Source: Nocardioides sp. T2.26MG-1 (lineage in GTDB: Bacteria > Actinomycetota > Actinomycetes > Propionibacteriales > Nocardioidaceae). From it: a DNA stretch of 64,000 nt. The notes beneath the pieces are model-generated. The model searched no databases and was not told where the DNA came from. It was given only the letters and a program-made list of their open reading frames with translations. Position 1 is the first letter of the stretch; each line of letters opens with the position of its first letter. This document shows positions 1-8,115 of this stretch, piece by piece. The translations under genes were made by a program, and so were the position numbers. The stretch lies in assembly GCF_950101795.1 (NCBI RefSeq), contig NZ_CATNLZ010000032.1, forward strand, positions 124,001-188,000, written 5' to 3'.

Positions 1-63
1 CCCGAGCGCTGTCGTGGTGACGCCGGGGGAGCCGGAAGCGGAGGCGAGCGCGACGACAGCCAT
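1..63 (-). CDS. ParA/MinD-like (CpaE-type) pilus ATPase, N-terminal fragment at window edge
   Basis: Reading leftward from an ATG at 63, the first residues are MAVVALASASGSPGVTTTA. This matches the deviant Walker A start of MinD/ParA-type ATPases found in actinobacterial Flp/Tad pilus loci. The ATG shares bases with the TGA stop of the upstream SAF gene (TGATG), so the two are translationally coupled. Only 21 codons lie in the window and the rest runs off the left end. The family call rests on the P-loop and on the SAF neighbour. The role in pilus assembly is inferred. Confidence 0.6.
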   Translation of the reverse strand, partial: MAVVALASASGSPGVTTTALG

Positions 64-741
64 CAGCGCTCCCGGGAATCCAGGATGAGGGCGATGTTGC
101 CGGTCGCGATCCGGGTGGCGAGCACCGCGGCATCAGCCTTGGGAACGAGCAGGTCGACGACGGTCTGTCCGGTCTCCTCGGAGGTGTGGACTCCGACGAT
201 GGTGGCGTCGTTGCTCAACGGCGTGCCTGCCGGGAGGTCGTCGCCTTGGGCCGGGGTGACGACGACGCGGACCTTGTCGCCGTACCGAAGGGCAAGACCC
301 GGCGCTTGAGCGGGGGTGAGCGCGACGCCGACGACCGACTCGCTTGCGCCGGGGACTACCTCGGCGGTGAACGCACCCGGTGTCAGCATCCCGCCAGCGG
401 AGATGTCCATCGCCGCCCGCTGCCCGACCACCCGATCAAACTCCGAGGCTGCCACGGGCTTGAGGGCCGGGTCAGCGCTGAGCTGAACCCGGGCAAGGTC
501 ATCTGCCTCGATGACGGAGCCACGTTCTATGGAGTGACGCGCGACGAGCACTTCTTGGGTGTTGGTCGTCGCGGTCCAGGCCCCAGCCGGCGAGCAGCGC
601 CCCGATACAGATGGCACCGATCGCGGCGGCTACGAGCGCTGGTCGTCGACGCAGCTTCGGCGGAGGCACGAGCGCCGTCGTGGCCGGACCCTCCTGATTG
701 AGAGCCCCGTCGACTCGGGTGGCTGCGCTACTCATACTCAT
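63..741 (-). pseudogene. SAF-domain (CpaB/RcpC-like) protein with a one-base frameshift
   Basis: The gene starts at the ATG at 741 (MSMSSAATRVDG), followed by a basic stretch and one membrane helix (ALVAAAIGAICIGALLAG). At a run of four Gs on the coding strand (581-584) the frame changes. The next frame continues directly with AWTATTNTQEVLVARHSIER, an SAF domain that runs to the stop at 63. Removing one G joins the halves into a protein of about 225 residues with the usual layout of actinobacterial Flp-pilus SAF proteins: short cytoplasmic N-terminus, one transmembrane helix, SAF module. Either the gene is mutated, the base is a sequencing error, or expression needs slippage. The downstream frame alone could make 184 residues without the membrane anchor. 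It overlaps the ParA-like gene. Confidence 0.65.
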
Positions 742-758
742 CGCCTTTCCGCTGCCCG

Positions 759-1377
759 CTACTGCACGAGCACCTGCGCTTCCCCGACCGCGATCGCGAC
801 CGTCCGTGTCAGGCCGTTCAGCCGGATGGTCCCGGTTTGGCCGGCCCCTTCCCATGTGATGACCCAGTCCGAGGTGGCGGTCACCGTGTACTTCCCACCT
901 GTCTGCTTCGAGCTCGACTTCTCGTAGACGTGCCCGCAGTCGGGGGACTTCGTGTTGCCGTACGCCGACTTGTACGGCGTCCCGGCAGTGGGGCACTTGA
1001 CCGTGGCGCCGTCGCCCATGTCCCAAGTGATCTGGTGGAGCTTCGCCGTGGCGGTGACCGTGATCCCGCCCGCGGAGGCCGACGCCGTGATCGGACCGAC
1101 GGTGTGCTCGTCAGGGTTGGCAGCCCACATCCACACGGGCATACCGACGATTCCGATGCTGTCCGCACCTGGCTCAGGTGTGATGCCGATGTCGATGGCT
1201 CGCAGGTTCATCTCCTGTATCGCGATCTGCGCGACCTCGCCGGGCGTCGGCCCTGCGCCGGAGTTCGGCGGGGGGTCCTGGGACCAGATCCAGATGAGCA
1301 GGTCGGTCTGTGGCTGGTAACAGTTGTAGACGGCACCGTCGCCTGGCTCGTGGCCTTGCCAGTTCGGATCGCCGGCC
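759..1377 (-). pseudogene. Flp-pilus-locus conserved protein, 5' part removed by an IS256-type insertion
   Basis: A minus-strand frame encodes about 205 residues that read as a real exported or cell-surface protein. It has an acidic/proline segment, then GITVTATA repeats and a pair of cysteines (KCPTAGT and SPDCGHVY), ending QVLVQ just upstream of the SAF gene. Such genes precede SAF/ParA genes in actinobacterial pilus clusters, often labelled only 'ATP/GTP-binding protein'. Upstream of about 1377 the frame runs antisense through transposase sequence, so the natural N-terminus is lost. No start codon can be assigned. The function is not known to me; the truncation is clear from the transposase junction near 1371-1380. 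Confidence 0.6.
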
Positions 1378-1907
1378 TGGTCGCCGCCATCGCAGCCACG
1401 ATCCCGGGCGCGGGCTGGCAGCGCTGCCGGACCCACTACGCAGCGAACCTGATGTCAGCGACCCCGAAGAGCTCGTGGCCGTGGGTCAAGGCGCTGCTGC
1501 ACTCGATCTACGACCAACCCGACGCCGAGGCGGTGCACGCCCAGTTCGACCGGGTCGTCGACGCCCTGACCGAGAAGCTGCCCGCCGTGGCCGAGCACCT
1601 CGACGGCGCTCGTGCGGACATCCTCGCGTTCACGCCGTTCCCCAAGGAGATCTGGCGCCAGATCTGGTCCAACAACCCCAACGAGCGCCTCAACCGCGAG
1701 ATCCGCCGCCGCACCGACGTGGTCGGCATCTTCCCCGACCGCGCCAGCATCATCCGCCTCGTCGGCGCCGTCCTGGCCGAGCAGCACGACGAATGGACCG
1801 AGGGCCGCCGCTACCTCGGACTCGACGTCCTCACCCGAGCACAGGCCCTCGACACCGACCACACCGAGGAGGTGCCCGAGCACGAACTCCAGGCCCTCAC
1901 GGCCTGA
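1371..1907 (+). pseudogene. IS256-family (Mutator-type) transposase, C-terminal fragment
   Basis: Residues encoded here begin GLVAAIAATIPGAGWQRCRT, followed by the family's hallmark FPKEIWRQIWSNNPNERLNRE and RRTDVVGIFPDRASIIRLVG. These match the last ~180 residues of full-length (~400 residue) DDE transposases of the IS256 family. They include the region around the last catalytic Glu (the NERLNRE block). The first two catalytic Asp residues and the N-terminal DNA-binding part are missing, so it cannot transpose on its own. The open frame extends artificially upstream because it is antisense to the interrupted gene. Confidence 0.85.
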
Positions 1908-1965
1908 CCGACACACCCAACCGAGGGATCACCTCGTACACCACCCCAGCGGACTTGACCGGGCC
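1371..1965 (+). mobile_element. Remnant of an IS256-family insertion sequence (3' part)
   Basis: From about 1371 the plus strand encodes the C-terminal half of a Mutator/IS256-type transposase. After its stop at 1907, a stretch with GTACACCAC...GACTTGACC (about 1936-1960) resembles the right terminus of such elements. The left half of the element is absent; the sequence to the left is the interrupted pilus-locus gene in the opposite orientation. The element is therefore a one-ended relic, produced by deletion after insertion or by recombination. The exact right end is a guess. Confidence 0.6.
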
Positions 1966-2017
1966 GATACCACCCCTAACGTCGGCGCCGTCTCCCGCCG
2001 GGGTCGGGTTGAGACGA

Positions 2018-2030
2018 TACTTTGGGCTCC
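2018..2030 (+). promoter_or_regulatory. Probable leaderless promoter -10 for the WhiA-like gene
   Basis: TACTTT at 2018-2023 (TANNNT type) lies seven bases before the ATG at 2031, and no Shine-Dalgarno sequence is present. This geometry is usual for leaderless transcripts in Actinobacteria. No convincing -35 element is seen. Confidence 0.45.
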
Positions 2031-2867
2031 ATGAGTGAAGCTGCAGTGGGCCGCCGTCCGACCTCGGGTCCGACGGCAGCCGGGGCTGTCGCACGCGCTG
2101 AGTGGATCGGCTTTCTCTTGTTCGCGCCTGAGCTTGCTCTTCGTCGAACGCGTGCCGAGGTGACTGGGGTGTCTGCCGGCGCCCTCAGTAGGTTGCCGAA
2201 AGGGTTCACCCAAATCCTCCCGGGAGGCGTCGTCCCAGAGGGCAGTCGCACCGTTCATGTGGAGCTCGACGGTGCGCTAGTGCGGATGTTGCAGTCCCCG
2301 GATCGACACATTGTGCGCGGGCTTCCGCCAGCGATTGTCCTCGGTGACCCCATGCGGGTTCGGGGTGCCCTGCGCGGCGCGTTCCTGGCGGCGCCCGTCC
2401 GCGTCGGTTCACGCGAGTGGAAGGTGACTTGTCCCTCCGCGGAGCGCTCGTTAGCGATGGCTGGGCTGCTCCGCCGGGTTGGCATCGTCTCGCGGCCGGC
2501 GACGACCGAAAAATCGCCCACGGTGAAGGTTCCGTTCGCCGAACATTCGGCGCTCATCGAGATTGGAGTGAAACTCCCGTCGCCACCCGGCAGCGTCCGC
2601 GTGAAGCTGGCGACTGGCCAGGAGACGCTCGATGTGATCAATGCACGCCGCCGGGCCGAACAAGAGGAGCGCACGCGAAGGGCCCTGATCCTCGTGGGCG
2701 ACACGTGTCCTCCAGCCCTTCGGCAGGCAGGCGAGTTGCGGCTGTTGCATCCAGAACTCAGTTTGGAAGCGCTCGGAGAACTGATGGACCCGCCAGCGAC
2801 TCGCCACGCAGTATGCGGCCAGTTGCGCCGACTCCATCAGATGGCCTCGCGGCACCAAGCGTCGTAG
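2031..2867 (+). CDS. Divergent WhiA-like transcription regulator
   Basis: 278 residues from ATG 2031 (a TTG nine bases upstream is less likely). The middle has RGLPP...RGALRGAFLAAPVRV and EWKVTCPSAERSLAMAGLLRR, which line up with the LAGLIDADG-like part of WhiA (RGLPP, WRGAFMAHGSL, EITCPGPESALALVGAARR). The C-terminus, PPALRQAGELRLLHPELSLE then ALGELMDPPATRHAVCGQLRR, matches the helix-turn-helix domain of WhiA. The N-terminal ~60 residues do not match well and the protein is shorter than WhiA (~325). WhiA controls division and sporulation genes and normally sits beside yvcK/gapA. This copy sits alone next to an IS relic, so it is a paralogue or acquired gene. DNA binding is likely; its targets are unknown. 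Confidence 0.7.
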   Translation: MSEAAVGRRPTSGPTAAGAVARAEWIGFLLFAPELALRRTRAEVTGVSAGALSRLPKGFTQILPGGVVPEGSRTVHVELDGALVRMLQSPDRHIVRGLPPAIVLGDPMRVRGALRGAFLAAPVRVGSREWKVTCPSAERSLAMAGLLRRVGIVSRPATTEKSPTVKVPFAEHSALIEIGVKLPSPPGSVRVKLATGQETLDVINARRRAEQEERTRRALILVGDTCPPALRQAGELRLLHPELSLEALGELMDPPATRHAVCGQLRRLHQMASRHQAS

Positions 2868-3059
2868 CAGTCCTCAACCGACACCTAGATCCCTAGTCAG
2901 GTCTCTCGATGAAGACCGTGGACGCCTCGGACTGAAACCCAAGGTCGACGCGGGGCTCGGAGGAACGATGGCGAGGATGACCAACTACAAGCCGAGCCAG
3001 TAGGCGTTCGAGCCGACTCATCGGCTGCCGACTGCGGTAGTTGGTGTCCGTCACTACCC

Positions 3060-4067
3060 TCAGATTCCGTGCGCACGGCGGTCCGGGTCGAGCTGTTCGC
3101 TGTGCCGGAACGGGGCGAAGGCGGATGCTCGGTCGATGCCGCGCTGGGCGGGCAGGGACTTGGGCGTCTCCCACTCGCGAGGATGCATCCCACCTTGGAC
3201 TGCAGCGGCAACGAGGTTGGCCAAGGTGTACGCCCTTCCCTGGGGCACTTGGTCGAGGGCGCACCACGCGAGCGCGCCGTGGCCGCTGAGCCAGCTCGCG
3301 AAGCCGAGCAGCGAGGCAGGCGCGGCTCGGACCTCGTCCGGTGCGCGCTTGGTCATGTCGGTCCACAGCGCGACGTGGGAGCCGGCGTTGCCTCGGTTCA
3401 TGTCGAGCCACAGTCGGTCTCGAGTCGGGGTGGACTCGATGGCGACGAGGAGGCGGGTCGCGTCGGTGTCGGAGAGCCGGTTGCCGTCGCGGTGGAAGCG
3501 TTGCATCCGGCCGAGTGCCCAGCGGCCCTCCACCTTGGCCGTGTTCTCCCGTGCAGCCGCACGAGTCTCCGAGAGCAAGGCCGCAACGGGCTCCCGGTCG
3601 CCGACAAGCGACTCAGCGAGGGACTCACGGCTCGTGGCCGGTTGGGCACGTCCGCTGAGCACGGTGGTCGCGGCGACGGTCTCGCGGGCAGCGTCGGTGC
3701 GCAGCCCCATGTCGCCGGTGTCGAGATTGGCCCAGCGGGTCTCGTCGGCCCACAGCAGGATCGGCGTAGCGATGCCGATGCTCCCGAGCCGGGCGGCGAA
3801 GTCCTGGCTGATGACGTGGGCCCGCTCGCGGTCGGCGCTGAGGCAGACGATGGCGACATTGGAGCCGGGTTGGGCGTAACGGCTGAAGGCGTCGCTGATC
3901 GAGGCCCAGACGCCCTCGCGGTCACGGGCGGTGGTGGGGATGTCGACCCGGGCGACCGGAAGGTCGGATCGCAGCGGAAGGAACACGATCGACTCCTCGG
4001 GCTGAAAGCCGAGCAGGTGGGGAATGGCCGCGACCAGCTCGTCGGGGGAGTGTATGGAGAGCTTCAT
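3060..4067 (-). CDS. DUF4192 family protein
   Basis: 335 residues from ATG 4067. The opening MKLSIHSPDELVAAIPHLLG and the following FQPEESIVFLPL are the signature of the DUF4192 family, which is common in Actinobacteria and without known function. Further family-like parts are WRLAL-type segments (GRWALGRMQRFHRDG), VALWTDMTKRAPDEVRAAPA and LLGFASWLSGHGALAWCALD. No signal peptide or membrane helix is seen, so it is probably cytoplasmic. It stands alone, convergent with the WhiA-like gene and divergent from the LuxR-type regulator. Nothing in the sequence shows a reaction. Confidence 0.8.
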   Translation of the reverse strand: MKLSIHSPDELVAAIPHLLGFQPEESIVFLPLRSDLPVARVDIPTTARDREGVWASISDAFSRYAQPGSNVAIVCLSADRERAHVISQDFAARLGSIGIATPILLWADETRWANLDTGDMGLRTDAARETVAATTVLSGRAQPATSRESLAESLVGDREPVAALLSETRAAARENTAKVEGRWALGRMQRFHRDGNRLSDTDATRLLVAIESTPTRDRLWLDMNRGNAGSHVALWTDMTKRAPDEVRAAPASLLGFASWLSGHGALAWCALDQVPQGRAYTLANLVAAAVQGGMHPREWETPKSLPAQRGIDRASAFAPFRHSEQLDPDRRAHGI

Positions 4068-4666
4068 GCCCTTCAGGTGTGCTGGCCGCGACGCGCGGCC
4101 AGGAGTCGCGTACGGACCTGTGCCTGCGCGCGTTTGCGATTCTCGGAGTCTGTGACAGCAGGGCGCGGTTTGGGCGCGCTTTGATTCGCAAAGGCCCACA
4201 CCCGGACCCTGACGCCAGCAACACCTGAAGTCGGCATCGTTGCAGGTCAGCGGCCACTTGCGGCCGTTGACCGCAGCCGGCCGCAAAGATCCGCAATCCC
4301 GCGTAACGTCGCCGGTGTGTTCCCGATGACGCATCACGTCGAGTGCGTCGCGCTGCTGGAGAGAACCGGCCCTGATCTGCGGTGACGACACGCTCGTCGC
4401 AACGCCGCCGTCTTGACCATCCCGATCTGGCGGGTCAGTCGAGGTCGTGGGCGCACCGCTGGGGTGCGGGCCCTCTGGAGCGCCGCAGGTACTACGACCA
4501 TTGGGCAGGTGTCCATACGGACCATCGGATCATGTGCCGCGCGCGGCCGATCGGGCTTCCTGAGCAGGTGGATGTTGGGGACTGCCACGCTGCAAGGGCG
4601 TCCGGTTGGGAACCCTTGCGACGCGGTGGGCCCCACGGGGTCTGATGGAGCAGGTGGGGGGCGGTT
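4068..4666. other. 599-bp intergenic stretch without a supported gene
   Basis: Several open frames cross this interval on both strands, but none has recognisable protein sequence or a good ribosome binding site. It should hold the divergent promoters of the DUF4192 gene and the LuxR-type regulator. I see no tRNA, strong hairpin or repeat. A G-rich Shine-Dalgarno-like stretch (GGTGGGGGGCGG) directly precedes the ATG at 4667. Confidence 0.5.
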
Positions 4667-5518
4667 ATGAGTCACGTGGGACAGACGCGGGTCGCTGTGG
4701 CCGACAGGCACGGCCTGTTCGCCGAATGCCTGGTGCTGGTGCTTCAGGCACGTGGCTACCGGAGTCGAAGAGTGCCGTTGCCCACGACAGGTCGCCCAGA
4801 GTCACTGATCTCCCACCTCGTCTCGGAGCGCCCGGACGTGGCCCTGATCAACGCGAACCTGGGCCTGCGGGGGCGCGAGGCGTCTGTGGTCTGCGCGCTC
4901 GCCAAGCACGGGATCGCGGTGGCCGTGATCACCGACTTCCCCGAGGAGGAACGGTGGGGCGAGTACTTGGCGACCGGCGCCCGGATCGTGATACCGAAGA
5001 CGCAGACGTTGGGCGCGGCGGTCTCGGTGGTGCGCCAGTTGGGTCGGGGGGAGCGAGTGCTCGACCTCCAGGAGCGCGAACGGCTGATCGCCCTGGGCAA
5101 CAGGCGTCAGGCCGAGTTGCGCGTCACTCGGGGCCAGCTCTCGCGGCTCTCGGCACAGGAAGCGGTCGTGTTGAAGCACCTGATGGCTGGTCACGGTGCG
5201 GCGGAGATCGCCGAGGCCCGGACCGTCTCGGAGGCGACCGTTCGCACCCAGATCAAGTTGATCCTCGCGAAGCTGGAGGTTCGCTCGCAGCTTGCGGCGG
5301 TGGCGCGGGCCACTCAGGCGGGGTGGCAGCCTGCGCCTCAGGTCGGCCTCTCCGCAGGGGCAACCGTCCCCGTGCGCGCGCCGCGCCGGCGATCCGACCC
5401 GACGGCCCGTGGGACGCGGGCACCCTCCGATGTGGCGCGGTCGCGGACGGCCGCAGGGCAGGACCTCCACCACGAGCGTCCTCGGGGGGCGGCCGCTGGT
5501 CACCGGCGCGAGGCGTAG
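4667..5518 (+). CDS. LuxR-type regulator with a degenerate (non-phosphorylatable) receiver
   Basis: 283 residues. Residues ~8-120 fold like a receiver: an acidic start (VAVADRHG, one Asp), then DVALINANLG where the phospho-acceptor Asp is replaced by Asn (N62), and a conserved Lys (IVIPKTQ, K111). Residues ~155-215 are a LuxR/NarL helix-turn-helix (LSAQEAVVLKHLMAGHGAAE; EATVRTQIKLILAKLEVRSQ). The natural end of such proteins is near GWQPAPQ (residue ~226). A further ~57 low-complexity Arg/Ala/Pro residues follow, and the stop lies inside the 3' end of the convergent ABC gene. The tail may come from loss of the original stop. No sensor kinase is adjacent, which fits phosphorylation-independent action. 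Confidence 0.7.
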   Translation: MSHVGQTRVAVADRHGLFAECLVLVLQARGYRSRRVPLPTTGRPESLISHLVSERPDVALINANLGLRGREASVVCALAKHGIAVAVITDFPEEERWGEYLATGARIVIPKTQTLGAAVSVVRQLGRGERVLDLQERERLIALGNRRQAELRVTRGQLSRLSAQEAVVLKHLMAGHGAAEIAEARTVSEATVRTQIKLILAKLEVRSQLAAVARATQAGWQPAPQVGLSAGATVPVRAPRRRSDPTARGTRAPSDVARSRTAAGQDLHHERPRGAAAGHRREA

Positions 5519-6456
5519 ACGCGCCGTACGACGTCCTCCACGTCGGGCTCCTCGACGGCGAGGTCGAGGACCTCGGCGCGCTCCGAGACGGCGGCGAGCA
5601 CCCGCGCGGCCGTGGTCGCCTCGGGGTCGAAGGCGAGGCGCTGCCGCATCCCGGAGCCCTCGCTGCCGACGTGCCGGGTCTGCGGTACGTCGACGAGGTC
5701 GCCGGCCGGGGAGGCGAGGTCGACCACCATGATCCGCTGGGCCCCGACGGTGCGGGACAGGCCGGCCAGCGTGCCGTCGTAGACGAGCGAGCCGCGGTCG
5801 ACCAGGAGGATCCGGTCGCACAGCCGCTCGACGTCGCCCATGTCATGGGTGGTGAGGAGCAGCGTGGTGCCGTGGGTGCGTCGCTCGGCGACCAGGAACT
5901 CGCGCAGCCGCTGCTTGGACAGCACGTCGAGCCCGATCGTGGGCTCGTCGAGCACGACCAGTCGGGGTGAGTGCAGCAGAGCTGCGGCCACCTCGGCGCG
6001 CATCCGCTGGCCGAGGGAGAGCTGCCGGACCGGCGTACCGAGGAGCTCCTGGAGCTCGAGCCGCTCGACGAGCTCGTCCGTGCGCTCCCGCTCCGCGACC
6101 GGGGAGAGGGAGTGGATCGCGGCCAGGATCCGGAACGAGTCGCGCACCGGCAGGTCCCACCACAGCTGCGAGCGCTGCCCGAAGACCACGCCGATCTGGC
6201 GGGCGAGGCGACGACGGTCCTGGACCGGCCGCAGGCCGCAGGTGGTGATCGACCCGCGCGTGGGGACCAGGATGCCGGCGAGCATCTTGATCGTGGTCGA
6301 CTTGCCGGCGCCGTTCGCGCCGATGTAGCCGACCGCCTCGCCCGGCGCGACGCGCACCGACAGGCGGTCCACGGCCACCACGGTGCGCCGGCGTACGCCG
6401 TCCCGGACCCGGAAGTCCCGGCCGAGCTCGTGGGTCTCGATGATCGGAGCGCTCAT
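5500..6456 (-). CDS. ABC-2 type exporter, ATP-binding subunit
   Basis: 318 residues from ATG 6456. Walker A is GANGAGKST (46-54), the Q-loop region is GVVFGQRSQLWWDLPV, the signature is LSLGQ (146-150), Walker B is LVVLDEP (~167-173), and the switch His is in LTTHDM. The QRSQLWWDLP block and the short C-terminal domain are typical of the ATPases that pair with two DUF990/ABC-2 permeases. The start overlaps the stop of the upstream permease by four bases (ATGA). It is last in a three-gene operon reading leftward from 8058. The substrate is not evident. Its 3' end overlaps the convergent regulator by 19 bases. Confidence 0.9.
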   Translation of the reverse strand: MSAPIIETHELGRDFRVRDGVRRRTVVAVDRLSVRVAPGEAVGYIGANGAGKSTTIKMLAGILVPTRGSITTCGLRPVQDRRRLARQIGVVFGQRSQLWWDLPVRDSFRILAAIHSLSPVAERERTDELVERLELQELLGTPVRQLSLGQRMRAEVAAALLHSPRLVVLDEPTIGLDVLSKQRLREFLVAERRTHGTTLLLTTHDMGDVERLCDRILLVDRGSLVYDGTLAGLSRTVGAQRIMVVDLASPAGDLVDVPQTRHVGSEGSGMRQRLAFDPEATTAARVLAAVSERAEVLDLAVEEPDVEDVVRRVYASRR

Positions 6457-7265
6457 CCGCCGCCTCCCTGGTAGTGCCGGACGCCCGCGCGCCAGGTGAG
6501 CAGCGCAAGCAGCCACGCCCATAGCGCCGCCACCGGTGCGCACCAGCCGAGCCAGCCCGGCATCCACTCCGGTCCGGGGAGGCCGAGCAGGGTGACCACC
6601 GGCAGGTAGGCGGTGAACGCCATCGGGAACAGGAACCCGAACACCGCCTTGAGCGGGCGGTCCCAGACCGCGGCCGGCTGGGTGGCGGCGTACCGGCCGC
6701 CGTAGACGAACGCGTTCGTCGCTTCCGCCCCGTCGATGAGGTAGAACTGCGCGCCGGCGGCCCACACGAACATCGCGGCGAACGTCGCGAACCCGCTCGC
6801 GAGCGCCAGTGCGACCAGCGCGACCGAGGACGCCGACCACGCGACGTCGTTGATCGCCAGCCCGACGACCAGGGCCGTCGCCCCGACCCCCGCCCGCGCG
6901 AGCCGGCGCAGGCTGATGTCACTGGTGATCAGCTGGAGCAGCAGCGGCTGCGGGCGCAGGTAGAAGACGTCGAGCGTGCCCGCGCGCAGGTAGGTCGGGA
7001 TCGTGTCGCAATGGCCGAACGCCAGGTCGGCGAGCGAGAACGTCAGGTCGGCGACGCCGAAGACCAGGACGACGGCCGCGAGGTCCAGGCCACCGAGCGA
7101 GTCGACCGACCGGAAGATCACCCAGACCTCGGCGAGCTCGACGAATCCGACCAGCGCCGAGCTCGCCAGGTCGAGCGCGAAGTTGGCGCGGTAGCTGCGC
7201 TGCGAGCGCATCCGCGAGGCGAGCACGGCGCGGTACGGCGCCGTTCGCGCGGCGAGGTCACCCAC
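6453..7265 (-). CDS. ABC-2 family permease (DUF990-like), second subunit
   Basis: 270 residues with about six hydrophobic segments. The N-terminal half has FALDLASSALVGFVELAEVW and the block GHCDTIPTYLRAGTLDVFYL followed by RPQPLLLQL. This 'gt-lD-fylRP' pattern is the mark of the ABC-2 permease family once called DUF990. It is coupled to the ATPase downstream (4-bp overlap) and the first permease upstream (8-bp overlap), so the three products should form one inner-membrane exporter with two unlike permease halves. Confidence 0.85.
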   Translation of the reverse strand: MGDLAARTAPYRAVLASRMRSQRSYRANFALDLASSALVGFVELAEVWVIFRSVDSLGGLDLAAVVLVFGVADLTFSLADLAFGHCDTIPTYLRAGTLDVFYLRPQPLLLQLITSDISLRRLARAGVGATALVVGLAINDVAWSASSVALVALALASGFATFAAMFVWAAGAQFYLIDGAEATNAFVYGGRYAATQPAAVWDRPLKAVFGFLFPMAFTAYLPVVTLLGLPGPEWMPGWLGWCAPVAALWAWLLALLTWRAGVRHYQGGGG

Positions 7266-8058
7266 CCTGCACCTCCAGCCGCCGGCGCCCGGCCCGGGTC
7301 GCGAGCTGCCCGGCGGCGATCGTGGTCGCGAGCCAGAACACCTGCAGGCCCACGAGTCCCGCCGACTCGGCGCCGTCCACCCGACCCGAGATCACGTCGA
7401 CCGGGTACATCATCATCGACGGGAACGGCGTCGCCGTCGCGGCGGCGTGCAGCCAGTCCGGGAAGAGTCGGATCGGAACGAACAGACCCGCGAAGAACCC
7501 CGACACGACCATGTAGAGGATCTCGACCCCCCGGGTCTCGACCAGCCAGAACCCGGTCGCCGCGACCAGGTACACGGTGGTCGCCGATACGACGATGCCG
7601 AGCACGATGCTCAGCGCGCCGAGCACGTAGGCGGCCGGGTCGTCGGGCAGCGACATGCCCACCACGAACGCCCCGATCGCGACCGACGGGAGGCCGCGGG
7701 GCAGGAGCGCGAACACCGAGCGGCCGACCTCGGTGGCGATGGTCGCCAGGTGCACGTCGACCGGCCGCAGGAAGTCGACCGCCACGTCGCCACTCCTGAT
7801 TCGCACCGCCATGTCCGTGCGGCCGAACAGGTTGATCGACCCGAGCAGCCCCTGGGAGATCCAGATGTAGGCGCTCATCGCGCCGACGTCGTACCCGCTC
7901 AGCTGGCCACCAGCCGCGTCGACGGCGGCGAAGAGCAGCGCGACCTTGAGCAGTCCGAAGGTGGTGTTCGCGACCAGGCCGCCGAGCGCGGCCAGCCGGT
8001 AGGTCGACTGGCGCCGGAACCCCGCGACGAAGAGCCGGGCGTAGGTGCGCACGAACAC
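7258..8058 (-). CDS. ABC-2 family permease, first subunit of the operon
   Basis: 266 residues with six predicted membrane segments. It has the same family pattern as its neighbour (MAVRIRSGDVAVDFLRPVDV; FFAGLFVPIRLFPDWLHAAA). It starts at ATG 8058, first in the leftward operon. The promoter should lie in the 57 bp shared with the divergent SDR gene, which contains a palindromic operator at 8083-8098. Control of both units by one regulator is therefore likely. No regulator gene is adjacent. Confidence 0.85.
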   Translation of the reverse strand: MFVRTYARLFVAGFRRQSTYRLAALGGLVANTTFGLLKVALLFAAVDAAGGQLSGYDVGAMSAYIWISQGLLGSINLFGRTDMAVRIRSGDVAVDFLRPVDVHLATIATEVGRSVFALLPRGLPSVAIGAFVVGMSLPDDPAAYVLGALSIVLGIVVSATTVYLVAATGFWLVETRGVEILYMVVSGFFAGLFVPIRLFPDWLHAAATATPFPSMMMYPVDVISGRVDGAESAGLVGLQVFWLATTIAAGQLATRAGRRRLEVQGG

Positions 8059-8082
8059 GAGAACCTACCGTGCCTCCTTGAG

Positions 8083-8098
8083 TTGGAGCGCGCTCCAA
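8083..8098. promoter_or_regulatory. Perfect 16-bp palindrome, probable repressor operator
   Basis: TTGGAGCGCGCTCCAA lies between the divergent starts at 8058 and 8116. A perfect palindrome of this size and place is typical of a TetR-family operator and would let one dimeric repressor control the exporter operon and the SDR together. The protein that binds is unknown. Confidence 0.6.
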
Positions 8099-8115
8099 GT
8101 CGTACGTTCGAGAGC

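Noticed and set aside
4334..4711. Short open frames on both strands before the LuxR-type regulator
   Set aside because: No ribosome site, no domain, and Arg/Pro-rich composition typical of chance frames in GC-rich DNA.
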